Shown: positions 1 to 7,663 of the stretch, piece by piece | Position numbering within the stretch: position 1 is the stretch's first letter | Layout of the letters: every line of letters starts with the position of its first letter | Assembly (NCBI GenBank): GCA_003133205.1 | Contig: PKWK01000172.1 | Span: forward strand, 1 to 15,069 | Source of the DNA: Granulicella sp. | GTDB lineage: Bacteria; Acidobacteriota; Terriglobia; Terriglobales; Acidobacteriaceae | DNA: 15,069 bases | Direction of reading: 5' to 3' | Made by a program: the position numbers and the translations under genes | The notes under the pieces: model-generated | What the model saw: the letters and a program-made list of their open reading frames with translations, nothing else | Databases searched by the model: none | What the model was told of the DNA's origin: nothing

Positions 1-1
1 C

Positions 2-484
2 ATCCGCCTCTTGGTCGAGACCGTCGACGCCGTCCGCGCCGAGCTGCCCGCCGGCATGCCTCTCTTCGTCCGCATCTCCGCCACCGAGTGGACCGACGGC
101 GGTTGGGACCTCGATCAATCCGTCGCCCTCGCCCGCATCCTCAAGCAGCACGGCGTCGACCTCGTCGACACCTCGTCCGGCGGCAACGTGGCCGGCGCCG
201 CCATCCCCAGCGGCCCCGGCTACCAGGTCCCGTTCGCCGCGCGCATCCGCCGCGAAGCCGACATCCCCACCTCGACCGTAGGCCAGATCACCGCACCCGC
301 GCAGGCCGACCAGATCGTCCGCACCGGCCAGGCCGATCTCGTTCTGCTCGCCCGCGAAATGCTGCGCGACCCGTACTGGCCGCTCCACGCCGCCGAAGCG
401 CTGGGCGTCACCATCGCGTGGCCTCCGCAATACCTCCGCGCCGCACCCCGCGGCAGCACACCCCGCGAGCCTGTCGCACCTTGA
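2..484 (+). CDS. NADH:flavin oxidoreductase, old yellow enzyme family (YqjM/NamA type), C-terminal part
   Basis: The reading frame is already open at the left edge, so this is the 3' end of a longer gene; about 160 of an expected 350 or so residues are present. Old yellow enzymes are FMN-containing TIM-barrel enzymes that reduce activated C=C bonds with NAD(P)H, usually in the cytoplasm. The visible second half has the family pattern in order: PLFVRISATEW, a GGWDLDQSV segment, VDLVDTSSGG, GPGYQVPFAARIR, the VGQIT strand and loop, and ADLVLLAREMLRDPYWPLHAA near the end. The last few motifs line the FMN phosphate pocket and the final barrel helix, and the QYLRA ending is typical of the YqjM/NamA (thermophilic-like) subgroup. 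The gene ends in TGA at 482-484, one base before the stop of the convergent neighbour. Subfamily is fairly sure; substrate cannot be told. Confidence 0.9.
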   Translation: MRLLVETVDAVRAELPAGMPLFVRISATEWTDGGWDLDQSVALARILKQHGVDLVDTSSGGNVAGAAIPSGPGYQVPFAARIRREADIPTSTVGQITAPAQADQIVRTGQADLVLLAREMLRDPYWPLHAAEALGVTIAWPPQYLRAAPRGSTPREPVAP

Positions 485-485
485 T

Positions 486-887
486 CTACTTCAACTCGAC
501 CCGCACCTTCGCCCCGTTTCTATCTACAAACGAGACCTCGCGGTTCGTCATCATCACCTTCGGATCGTACGTTGCGCTGCCATTCCACTCGATCGCGAGT
601 TTGGGAGTGTTGTTCGCTTCCGTTACACACGCAGTCCAAGGCAGGCATATCAGGCTTACCGGCGTCCCCGGAAACCGGTCCCAATGCTGCACCAGAACGC
701 GATAAGGACCGGGTTCGCCCTCCTTCACCAGTAGAACTTCCTCATCCTGGTTGATGAAAACCTGCACGCCGCTCTGCTTTACTTCATCGCGATAGACCGT
801 CCCAAGCGGATCGCGCAAATACACGCGCTTGCCAAAGAAGACCACTACGATCACGACCAGGATCACCAGGATCAGAAGTTTCTTCAT
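486..887 (-). CDS. Small membrane-anchored protein of unknown function
   Basis: I do not recognise a family. The 133-residue product starts MKKLLILVILVVIVVVFF: two lysines followed by about 14 hydrophobic residues, so it is either anchored by one N-terminal helix or exported by an uncleaved signal; no lipobox is seen. The rest (residues 20-133) is polar, beta-rich and ends in a basic strand (AKVRVELK), which suggests a small extracytoplasmic beta domain. Two cysteines at 81 and 87 (CLPWTAC) could form a disulfide. The start at 887 was chosen over an upstream in-frame start at 923 because it begins the hydrophobic helix and has GGCGAGG a few bases upstream. It lies 87 bases downstream of the flavin oxidoreductase on the same strand and may be co-transcribed with it. 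Confidence 0.75.
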   Translation of the reverse strand: MKKLLILVILVVIVVVFFGKRVYLRDPLGTVYRDEVKQSGVQVFINQDEEVLLVKEGEPGPYRVLVQHWDRFPGTPVSLICLPWTACVTEANNTPKLAIEWNGSATYDPKVMMTNREVSFVDRNGAKVRVELK

Positions 888-974
888 CGAAGCCTCGCCA
901 AAAGTTCGAATCCCTGCAATCAACTCATCAGATGCAGTTCATGCGCTCAACCGTTCATGGACCAACAAATCAGC

Positions 975-2726
975 TTACGCGTTGCCTTTTTCCTCGTGGT
1001 ATTCCTGCTCGGTATTAATCTCCCACAGTGCCTTCTTATCCACCCTGCCCGCCACGATGCCATCGACCGCATGCATCGCCGTCAACATGCTGTGGTCCTG
1101 GTTGTTGTACTTGTGCATCCCATTGCGGCCCACCAGGAAGAGGTTCTCGATTCCGTTGGTAAACGTCTTCAACTCCTCGAACCGGTCGTACGTGCCGAAG
1201 TACGCGGGATAAGTCTTGGGCACGCGCACCACGTGGGCGTCGCTCACGTCCGCGGCTTCCAGAATGCCGATCTTCGCCACCTCGGCAATCGCGAACTTCT
1301 TCAGGTCATCGTCCGCCATCTTCCATAGATCGTCGGTGTCGTAGCAGAAGTATTCGAGGCCAATCCAGACCTTGGACGGATCGCTCACCAGGTACGGACT
1401 CCAGTTGTTGAAGATCTGCAACCGTCCCAGCAACACATCCGGCTCCTGGATATAGATCCACGTGTCCTTCAGCAGGCCGCCGTCCGGCTCCTTCACCTTC
1501 AGCCTGTCCGCCAGCAGTCCTACCGTGATGAAGTCGCGGTACTGCAGGCCGTCGCTCACCTCCAGAACATTCGCAGGCACAGGAATCTTCATCGCGCGGA
1601 TCAGCTCGCGCATGGGCATGGTGGAGAAGAAGTAGTCGCCGGCAAACGTCTGCCGCTCGCCATCCTCGCGCACGGCTTCGATCGACGCGACGCGCAACTC
1701 AGCACCCTCGCAGAAATTCAGCTTGTCCACCCTCCACTGCATGTGGATCTCGCCGCCCTTCTTCTGGATCAGCTCCGCCACATGCTCCCACAACTGTCCC
1801 GGGCCAAACTTCGGATACATGAACCGCTCGATCAGCGAGGTGTCCGTGCCCTTCTGTGCCAGATCGCCGCCGTGACTCTTCTTGCGAAACATCTTCTTCA
1901 CGAAGTGCTTCACCGCAGTCGTCAGTGAAAGTCCCTTGATCCGCTGCGCGCCCCACTCCGCCGAGATCTCGTGGCACGGCGTGCCCCACACCTTCTCCGT
2001 ATAGCTCTTGAAGAACGTCAGGTACAGCTCGCGCCCGAACCGGTTGATGAGAAAATCTTCGAGGCTCTTCTCCGGCTTGATCTGGCGCACGCGCGACACC
2101 GCGTAACTCGTCCCCACGCGCACCATGCGGACCACGCCCAGATTCTTCAGCGTGTTCGCCGTCAGCGTAATCGGATAGTCGAAAAACTTCCGTAGATAAT
2201 AGATACGGCTGCGACGAGGCCGGATCAGCATCACCAGGTCGGGGTCCGCCGGCTCCGGCACCACCACCTTCTCGACAACATCGCCCTCGTCCGCATCCTC
2301 CTCCGGCTCGGCTTCCTCCTCGTCGTCCGCGTCTCCCAGCAGCGGGCCCAGGCCACGCAGCGGCGGCTCCTCCGAGGGATGCGCCGGCACCTCCACCACT
2401 CTCCGCTTGCCCTGGTAGCTGATCTCCAGCGGCTCGCCGTGCGCCTTGCTCTCCGCCGTCTGCGACTCCGACGCCGGCACGCCCGGCACCGACAGATCCG
2501 GCGGCATCAGCTCCATCCACCACTGCATCACGCGGTCGGACTTCGAGAAGAACCGGTGGCCCCCGATGTCCATCCGATTGCCCTTGTACCGGATCGTGCG
2601 CGAGATGCCGCCAATCTCGTCGCTCGCCTCAAGAATCACGGGGACGATATCCGAACGCCGGAGTAGCTCGAGTCCCGCCGTCAGGCCAGCCGGCCCCGCG
2701 CCTATGATGATCGCCCTCTTTGTCAT
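975..2726 (-). CDS. FAD-dependent oxidoreductase, amine oxidase/UDP-galactopyranose mutase-like (PRK07208 type)
   Basis: The 583-residue protein opens with a Rossmann fold: [12 protein letters not shown] (GxGxxG at residues 9-14), E33 at the end of the second strand to hold the FAD ribose, and EIGGISRT at 37-44. It continues with the [10 protein letters not shown] block (55-64), [53 protein letters not shown], and the C-terminal FAD signature GRNGMH (533-538) plus NNQDHS (541-546). This set marks the group of NAD(P)/FAD oxidoreductases related to UDP-galactopyranose mutase and protoporphyrinogen oxidase, often found near cell-surface sugar genes. The substrate is unknown. Residues about 78-162 form an odd insertion with a very acidic core at 132-152. 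The start at 2726 is set by AGGGA upstream and by the Rossmann strand beginning at residue 4; an in-frame extension to 2825 looks non-coding. Confidence 0.85.
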   Translation of the reverse strand: MTKRAIIIGAGPAGLTAGLELLRRSDIVPVILEASDEIGGISRTIRYKGNRMDIGGHRFFSKSDRVMQWWMELMPPDLSVPGVPASESQTAESKAHGEPLEISYQGKRRVVEVPAHPSEEPPLRGLGPLLGDADDEEEAEPEEDADEGDVVEKVVVPEPADPDLVMLIRPRRSRIYYLRKFFDYPITLTANTLKNLGVVRMVRVGTSYAVSRVRQIKPEKSLEDFLINRFGRELYLTFFKSYTEKVWGTPCHEISAEWGAQRIKGLSLTTAVKHFVKKMFRKKSHGGDLAQKGTDTSLIERFMYPKFGPGQLWEHVAELIQKKGGEIHMQWRVDKLNFCEGAELRVASIEAVREDGERQTFAGDYFFSTMPMRELIRAMKIPVPANVLEVSDGLQYRDFITVGLLADRLKVKEPDGGLLKDTWIYIQEPDVLLGRLQIFNNWSPYLVSDPSKVWIGLEYFCYDTDDLWKMADDDLKKFAIAEVAKIGILEAADVSDAHVVRVPKTYPAYFGTYDRFEELKTFTNGIENLFLVGRNGMHKYNNQDHSMLTAMHAVDGIVAGRVDKKALWEINTEQEYHEEKGNA

Positions 2727-2930
2727 TCCAATCCCTGTCTCTCTCGAGCTGCAGCCGCTCGCTCCAGCGAGACCGCCCTGCGCGCCGACGGCATCCGGGC
2801 GCATCCGTCGGGGCTTGTCCTCCACCCGACCCGCCTTTCGCCGCGATCACAAATCCACAATCCAACATAAGGCTAAATCAAATATCATCTCGCCGATTGC
2901 CGCCGCGTCACCGCGCGAACCACGGTGACT

Positions 2931-2942
2931 ACCGCTAGCGGT
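2931..2942. repeat. Perfect 12-base palindrome, possible operator
   Basis: ACCGCTAGCGGT reads the same on both strands. It sits 204 bases upstream of the leftward gene and 149 bases upstream of the rightward TPR gene. A dimeric regulator could bind it, but a single 12-base palindrome in a high-GC genome can arise by chance and no second copy was noticed. Confidence 0.25.
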
Positions 2943-3080
2943 CGGATGCGGCAACGCAACACACGGAGAATCGGAACGGAATGCATCGCTTTGACACCCG
3001 CCGAACTGCGCGATGCGCCTTGCGACGAACCGGAGGCTCTATTGACATGGCCCCTCTCGAGGCGCAGAATACGGCCACTC

Positions 3081-3085
3081 GGAGG
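3081..3085 (+). promoter_or_regulatory. Strong ribosome binding site that fixes the TPR gene start
   Basis: GGAGG lies 6 bases before the ATG at 3092. It decides against an in-frame ATG at 2981, which would add 37 residues without signal-peptide or domain character. Confidence 0.8.
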
Positions 3086-3091
3086 TGTATC

Positions 3092-4030
3092 ATGCGCCTC
3101 GTTTCGAACCACCTGCCTGCAATCGGAATTCGTTTTGCGCGCAAGGTCGCGCTCAGTCTGCTGTGCCTGTCCGTCGCCGTATGGCCTTCTCCGCGAATGA
3201 CCGCGCAGGACCAGCCGACTACCACCGTCCGGCAGCGTTTGCGTGAGTCTGACCAATGGAGCCAAATCGCACCGCACCTGCCCAACCCAACCACTGCGAC
3301 ACCGCAAGCCCTCGAGCAGCAGGCCGACATCCTGCGCGCCAGGCGCTTCCCCTTAGACGCCATGGACTACTACAGGTTCGCTATGGACCGGGGCGGGAAC
3401 CCGTCCTCGCTGCTGAACAAGCTGGGCCTGGCCGAACTGGAAATGCACAACATTCAACTCGCGCGCGCCTACTTCCAGCGCGTGGTGAAGATGGACCGCA
3501 AGAACGCCGAGGCATGGAACAACCTGGGCGCCGTGGAGTTTGTCGATGGCAGGTACGCCAACGCTCGCTCCGACTACAAGCGCGCCATCAAACTGGACAA
3601 ACACCAGGCCGTCTTCCACGCCAACCTGGCCAACGGCTACTTCGAATCCAAGGACTATCGCGGAGCCCGGCGCGAGATTGCCGCCGCGCTCGAACTCGAT
3701 CCCAAGGTCTTCGAACAGGAGGGCACCGGAGGCATCGCAGCCCGCGTCCTCTCCTCCGAAGACCGCGCGCGGTTCTCCTTTGAGATGGCGAAGATGTACG
3801 CGCGCAGCGACATGGTGGAGCAAATGCTGCACTCGCTGGCCACAGCCGCCGAAGCAGGAATGGACGTCCAGCGCGAGATGGAGCACGACCCCGTCCTGGC
3901 CAAGTACGAGATGGACCCGCGCGTAGTCGTGATCGTGCACAACGCGCAACTGCTGCGAGCCACCCGCCCAGCCACCGTCAGCGCAACCGGCGCCAGCGGC
4001 GCAGCAGCGACGAAGCCGCTGTTGGAGTAG
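3092..4030 (+). CDS. Exported tetratricopeptide repeat protein
   Basis: The 312-residue product begins with a basic then hydrophobic segment (residues 14-33, containing LSLLCLSVAVW) that ends near TAQDQ at 38-41. This looks like a Sec signal peptide, so the protein is probably periplasmic. After a linker, about four TPR units follow at roughly 71-104, 105-138, 139-172 and 173-206. Their consensus residues are clear in LLNKLGLAELEMHNIQLARAYF, AWNNLGAVEFVDGRYANARSDY and FHANLANGYFESKDYRGARREI. TPRs bind other proteins; the partner is not known. A further helical part (220-290) and a low-complexity Ala/Thr/Ser tail (291-312) complete it. It stands alone on its strand, with GGAGG 6 bases ahead. 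Family is sure, role unknown. Confidence 0.88.
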   Translation: MRLVSNHLPAIGIRFARKVALSLLCLSVAVWPSPRMTAQDQPTTTVRQRLRESDQWSQIAPHLPNPTTATPQALEQQADILRARRFPLDAMDYYRFAMDRGGNPSSLLNKLGLAELEMHNIQLARAYFQRVVKMDRKNAEAWNNLGAVEFVDGRYANARSDYKRAIKLDKHQAVFHANLANGYFESKDYRGARREIAAALELDPKVFEQEGTGGIAARVLSSEDRARFSFEMAKMYARSDMVEQMLHSLATAAEAGMDVQREMEHDPVLAKYEMDPRVVVIVHNAQLLRATRPATVSATGASGAAATKPLLE

Positions 4031-4075
4031 CGCTCCACTCCAACTCTCGCCTCGCTTTAGCGCATCACTTCAAAG

Positions 4076-4147
4076 GCCGCGGAGAATTCCTGTCTTGCCT
4101 TCATGGCAACAAAAGCCGCGGAGAATTCCTGCCTCGCCTTCATGGCA
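4076..4147. repeat. Two direct 33-base repeats, 39-base period
   Basis: Copies at 4076-4108 and 4115-4147 begin GCCGCGGAGAATTCCTG and end CCTTCATGGCA. They differ at only two positions in the middle (TGTCTTGCC versus TGCCTCGCC). The 6-base spacer gives a 39-base period. The repeats lie between the TPR gene and the small gene at 4319. On the minus strand the period keeps a frame open and gives a repeated MKARQEFSAAF peptide, but I treat this as an intergenic repeat, not a gene. Confidence 0.8.
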
Positions 4148-4170
4148 CGATTGAAGCTTTTGGGATTAGC

Positions 4171-4188
4171 GTGGGGTTTCAACCCCAC
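4171..4188. repeat. GC-rich inverted repeat (REP-like hairpin)
   Basis: GTGGGGTTTCAACCCCAC can fold with 7-base arms GTGGGGT/ACCCCAC around TTCA. No T-run follows on either strand, so it is not a standard intrinsic terminator. It belongs to a group of similar small hairpins around the 66-residue gene. Confidence 0.65.
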
Positions 4189-4209
4189 GAATAACGCCAC
4201 AGAATCAGC

Positions 4210-4221
4210 GGGCTTTAGCCC
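4210..4221. repeat. Small hairpin GGGCTTTAGCCC
   Basis: Arms GGGCT/AGCCC around TT, 21 bases after the previous hairpin. Its motif is close to those at 4554-4565 and 4622-4634, on the other side of the small gene. Confidence 0.55.
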
Positions 4222-4318
4222 CGGGCCTTCCATCCGGAGCGCCGAAGCTGACTTTTTCCGCATTCCCTATTGCTCTGCCCTTTTCGCCACACCGCCCCGA
4301 AGATGAAAGAATCGGGGC

Positions 4319-4519
4319 ATGGCTAATTTAACTCTGGTATACGGAATGCGGCTTCTGCCGGCGGATGAAGTGGTCTCGGTGGGCGAGGCGCCCGTGGCCT
4401 TGAAGAACGGCAACGAAGCCCACGTCACCATGCATGTGCTCGAGGGCAGCCGCGAACAGATCGAGGCGCAACTCCGCCTAAGCATCGACGCCTTCTTCGA
4501 CTTCTACCCCGAAATCTGA
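4319..4519 (+). CDS. Small conserved-looking protein of unknown function (66 aa)
   Basis: I do not recognise a named family. The product has balanced, protein-like composition, beginning MANLTLVYGMRLLPADEVVSV, with a hydrophobic N-terminal strand, a central KNGNEAHVTMHVLEG strand-turn, and an amphipathic C-terminal helix (SREQIEAQLRLSIDAFFDFY). It looks soluble and cytoplasmic, probably an alpha/beta mini-domain. The start at 4319 has only a weak GGGG upstream; an in-frame ATG at 4346 would remove nine residues and the first strand. It is flanked on both sides by hairpin repeats and by genes on other transcription units, so it is probably transcribed alone. Real-gene status rests on composition and codon-like third-position GC. 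Confidence 0.65.
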   Translation: MANLTLVYGMRLLPADEVVSVGEAPVALKNGNEAHVTMHVLEGSREQIEAQLRLSIDAFFDFYPEI

Positions 4520-4550
4520 CCGGCACCGGCGACGACCAGGTCTGTCCCCT

Positions 4551-4642
4551 CCAGGGCCGAAGCCCGACCCATCTATCAGCCTGGCAGCACAGCCCCAGGC
4601 TCTAACCCGGCAGCCCATCCAGGGCTGAAGGCCCGACCTATC
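4551..4642. repeat. Paired hairpin repeat between small gene and glycosidase
   Basis: Two near copies, 4551-4573 (CCAGGGCCGAAGCCCGACC...) and 4619-4642 (CCAGGGCTGAAGGCCCGACC...), are about 68 bases apart. Each holds a small hairpin (GGGCCGAAGCCC at 4554-4565; GGGCTGAAGGCCC at 4622-4634). They lie just downstream of the stop of the minus-strand glycosidase. They could act as weak transcription ends or mRNA 3' stabilisers, but no T-run is present. Confidence 0.6.
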
Positions 4643-4659
4643 CTCGTCCGGGCCGCGCG

Positions 4660-7542
4660 TTACCGAGCCACCAGCCGCACCGGGCCCAGCAATCCCGAAG
4701 TCGCAGGCGTCGCCGCAACCGGCCGTCCTCCGCCCGTCGGAGCCGCTGGCGCTCCAGCACCACCGGCCGCACCACCAGCACCAGCGGCCTGTCTCCGCCG
4801 CGCACCTGCCGCACCCGCCGGTGGAGCAGTGGCCAAGCCAACCGTCGGAGCCGCCGCCGCTGCAACAGGCGGCGCTCCGCCCGGTCCTCCGCGACCCGCA
4901 GGCGTCGCATCCACCTCAATCTGCAGATCATTCGCCCCCGCTTTCAGAGCCCCCGTCACGTCCCAGCGATACGGCCCCCACGCCCGCGCGCCCAACTCCT
5001 TCCCGTTCAGCGTCACCTTCGCGTAGTCATGCACATCGCCGACCTCGAGATACACATGCTTCCCTTTGGGCGCAGCAGTCGCGGTGAACTGCTTCTTGTA
5101 CGTCGCCGGCCCCGCAAATCCCGCCGCCCCCAACTCCTCCCACGGCTTCAGCGCCGTCGTCGTATCCTTCCCATTTAGAGAAACCGACCAGTCGCCATCC
5201 AGCTCTGCAACCGTATCTCCGGCCGCCGCAAACGAAGGCTCTGCCGCCGCAACTCCCGCCGGCAGCGGACCCACCACCACCACCTTCGCCTCATACGGCC
5301 CGAGCACCAGGGGAATCTTCACGCCGTTGCCGACCGCCGTCGCGCCCGCCATCGCATGAATCTCGCCTGTCCCCAAATCCCACGACTGCGCCGTGCCATG
5401 TCCGGCAATCGTCGCTACGCGCGACTCCGGCTTGTTGCTCTCGTTGAAGAAGAAGTACATATCGCCATCGCGCCATGTGCGATGCGTGTACGTCAGCCGC
5501 GGGAACTCCGCGTCCAGCTTCACATCCGGCTTGGGCAGCGCCGCCAGCACCGCCGGCGTAATGTCGCCCGACGCCTCAACCAGCGTAGCGAAGCTCAGGT
5601 CCGGCTTCTCCTTCGCATCCATAAACGCCTTGTCCAGGATCAAACTCGGCGTCTTGCCCACGAAGATCACCTTGCCGCCCTGCTTCGCAAACGCCTGCAG
5701 CCGCGCGCGCCCCGTCCGCGTAATCACCGTCATCGACGGCAGCACGATCGCCTTGTACACCTGCCCGCTCAGATTCTTGAAGCCGCCATTCTCCAGCGTC
5801 GCCACCGAACTCAGCGACTGCTCATCGAAGTAATCCCAATCCACCTGGTGTTCGAACAACTGCCAGCCCAGCTTGGTCGTGCTGCGGTCCGCCTCCGTAG
5901 CAGCGTCGCCGCCCATCCATATACTGTTGCCCGGATGGTAGAGCGCAACCTGCGCCGCGGGCCGCCCAATCGCCATCAGGTAGCCGCCGCGATTCGCGTA
6001 CCACGCAATCATCGCGGCCTCCGGCGCAACTGGCGGAGGCGGAGCACTCGCGTCCGCAGCCGCCGGCCCAAAGTTCCCGCGCAACACCGGCACGCGGATC
6101 TCCAGCGCATTCACGCCGCGCACCAGTTGGAAATCCATCTGATACTTGCCGTCGATGCCCACGCCGCCTCCCTCTTCCGCCCACACCTTCGGCTTGCCAA
6201 ACAAATGCGCGGCCGACGAAGCCAGCTTGGGAAAATTGTTGTTGATGGTCCATCCTGTATTACCAGCCCCGTCCGGCACATGCACCAGACTCGGAATCAA
6301 CTGGCTCAGGTTGTCGATCCCCGGAACCTCCACGTAGCGCTCATCGCGGAAGAAGTCGCCCTCGCTGTGCTCCAGCGACAGCATCGTCTCTTCGTGGTTC
6401 AGGTGGACCAGGTACTCCACGTTATATTTCTTCGCCCAGTTCGCCTGCTCACCGAAGAACGAGTCCTTGAAGATGCCGCTCCACACATCGTAATAATCCG
6501 CGCGCGCCAGGTCCGACCCCGCGATCGGCTTGCGATCGAACCACGAAGGAATGTACGACGTCAGGTCGTATCCCTTCTGCGCCTTGAAGTCTTCCAGCAG
6601 CTTCGGCGTCCACGGAATCCCGCTCGAGTAGTCCGGCTCATCGCCAAAAAATCCCAGCACAATCTTGCCGAACTGGTCGCCCACCGCCGCGCGATACGTC
6701 TCATGCACGGTCTGAAGAAACGCATCCGTCGCCTTCGGATCGAGGTAGTCGATGATCGAGTAGGTCGCATCCTTCGTCCGCGTCCCATCCTCGCGATTGA
6801 AGTTGCGCGTCGGCGAGCTCAGGTAGATGTGCCGCAGAAACTGCACCTGCCAGCTATGGCGCGGCTCATTCGGTGTGGTGCCCTCGTTCGGCGCCTGGTA
6901 CTTCAACTGCATGTCCGCGGGCACGGGGATCGGAATCACCTTCTCGATCTGTCCCTGCGCGTCCGACTCCGTCGCCCAGATCGCCAGAGTGTCCGGAGGT
7001 ACCGGCATGGTCAGCGTCTGCCCCGGCGCCACATGCACCGTAATGTCCGAGACGATGTCCTGCATGCCCAACTGCGGATAGCGCTCGGTAATGTAGCCGC
7101 CTGCAAACCCGCTCGGGTAGTCGGACTCGTCCTGAATCCACAGCCGCATGTTCCGCTTCGCCGCTTCCTGCACGGTGAACTTCACCTGATCCATGTGCTC
7201 CGGCGAGAGATACTTGCCCTCGCCCGGCGCCCTGCGTCCCGGCGAAAGATTCACGATGAAGATGCCGTTCGCTGACAGCCGGTCGAGGTCGCGCACGATG
7301 CGTGTCCGCACCTCCGCCGCGTCATACGGGATATCCGTCAGCCTCTGTCCAGCGTTCGCCCCGTTCCAGCTCTGGAATGGCTGAATCGCCCCATACTCCC
7401 GCGGCGGCGCCTTGAAGTTCACCGCCACCTCCCGCGTCGAAGGCACTGTAACTTCCTGCCAGGGCCGCTGCGCAGACAACATCGAGCCAAACATCACTGG
7501 AGCCAAAACCGAGACGAGACATACCTGCTGGACGAGCTTCAT
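4660..7542 (-). CDS. Exported glycoside hydrolase, GH106 alpha-L-rhamnosidase type
   Basis: The 960-residue protein has a Sec signal peptide (residues 1-24, MKLVQQVCLVSVLAPVMF, cleavage near LSAQ). GH106-like features follow: an N-terminal TIM barrel with NGIFIVNLSPGRRAPG (92-107), LWIQDESDYPSGFAGG (134-149), LGFFGDEPDY (296-305, acidic pair D301/E302), GDFFRDERYVEVPGIDN (395-411) and KVWAEEGGG (452-460, E456/E457 as candidate catalytic acids), then QLVRGVNAL. The C-terminal part has a jelly-roll carbohydrate-binding domain ending in the usual SGLLGPVRL strand. GH106 enzymes release L-rhamnose from plant or bacterial polysaccharides. An Ala/Gly/Pro-rich stretch (880-948) interrupts the last domain. 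The start at 7542 has GGAG 8 bases upstream; an extension to 7752 would lose the signal peptide and overlap the divergent gene. Family is likely; substrate is inferred. Confidence 0.85.
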   Translation of the reverse strand: MKLVQQVCLVSVLAPVMFGSMLSAQRPWQEVTVPSTREVAVNFKAPPREYGAIQPFQSWNGANAGQRLTDIPYDAAEVRTRIVRDLDRLSANGIFIVNLSPGRRAPGEGKYLSPEHMDQVKFTVQEAAKRNMRLWIQDESDYPSGFAGGYITERYPQLGMQDIVSDITVHVAPGQTLTMPVPPDTLAIWATESDAQGQIEKVIPIPVPADMQLKYQAPNEGTTPNEPRHSWQVQFLRHIYLSSPTRNFNREDGTRTKDATYSIIDYLDPKATDAFLQTVHETYRAAVGDQFGKIVLGFFGDEPDYSSGIPWTPKLLEDFKAQKGYDLTSYIPSWFDRKPIAGSDLARADYYDVWSGIFKDSFFGEQANWAKKYNVEYLVHLNHEETMLSLEHSEGDFFRDERYVEVPGIDNLSQLIPSLVHVPDGAGNTGWTINNNFPKLASSAAHLFGKPKVWAEEGGGVGIDGKYQMDFQLVRGVNALEIRVPVLRGNFGPAAADASAPPPPVAPEAAMIAWYANRGGYLMAIGRPAAQVALYHPGNSIWMGGDAATEADRSTTKLGWQLFEHQVDWDYFDEQSLSSVATLENGGFKNLSGQVYKAIVLPSMTVITRTGRARLQAFAKQGGKVIFVGKTPSLILDKAFMDAKEKPDLSFATLVEASGDITPAVLAALPKPDVKLDAEFPRLTYTHRTWRDGDMYFFFNESNKPESRVATIAGHGTAQSWDLGTGEIHAMAGATAVGNGVKIPLVLGPYEAKVVVVGPLPAGVAAAEPSFAAAGDTVAELDGDWSVSLNGKDTTTALKPWEELGAAGFAGPATYKKQFTATAAPKGKHVYLEVGDVHDYAKVTLNGKELGARAWGPYRWDVTGALKAGANDLQIEVDATPAGRGGPGGAPPVAAAAAPTVGLATAPPAGAAGARRRQAAGAGGAAGGAGAPAAPTGGGRPVAATPATSGLLGPVRLVAR

Positions 7543-7581
7543 GGCGACTACTCCGCAACCACTGACTTTTATTCGCTGCGA

Positions 7582-7587
7582 AGTATA
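7582..7587 (-). promoter_or_regulatory. Possible -10 element for the glycosidase gene
   Basis: On the minus strand TATACT lies 40 bases upstream of the start at 7542. No good -35 hexamer sits at 16-18 bases, so it may need an activator, or it may be chance. Confidence 0.35.
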
Positions 7588-7663
7588 CGTCCCCCCACCC
7601 ACACAAGTCGCACTCGCTCCTTCGGTCAAGACTAGACTGAAAGAAACTGGGGAGTTCTCAAGC

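Larger units (their letters stand above)
2727..3091. other. Divergent intergenic region (365 bases)
   Basis: This is the promoter region shared by the flavin oxidoreductase (leftward) and the TPR protein (rightward). No convincing gene is seen; short open frames here are arginine-, proline- or serine-rich and lack family-like sequence. An AT-richer patch at about 2850-2890 may hold the leftward promoter, but no good -35/-10 pair could be picked. A perfect 12-base palindrome, ACCGCTAGCGGT, lies at 2931-2942. Confidence 0.5.

Noticed and set aside
88..705. 205-codon plus-strand frame overlapping the old yellow enzyme
   Set aside because: Arginine/proline/histidine-rich shadow of the real frame, running into the antisense of the next gene.
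4076..4147. Possible CRISPR array
   Set aside because: Only two repeats, a 6-base spacer and no cas genes.
4057..4263. 68-codon minus-strand frame with repeated MKARQEFSAAF
   Set aside because: It is a read-through of the 33-base repeats and hairpins; the repeated peptide has no other support.
5356..7275. 639-codon open frame on the plus strand opposite the glycosidase
   Set aside because: It is very rich in R, H, L and A, shows no domain, and lies wholly antisense to a well-supported gene; high-GC codon bias on the other strand explains the lack of stops.
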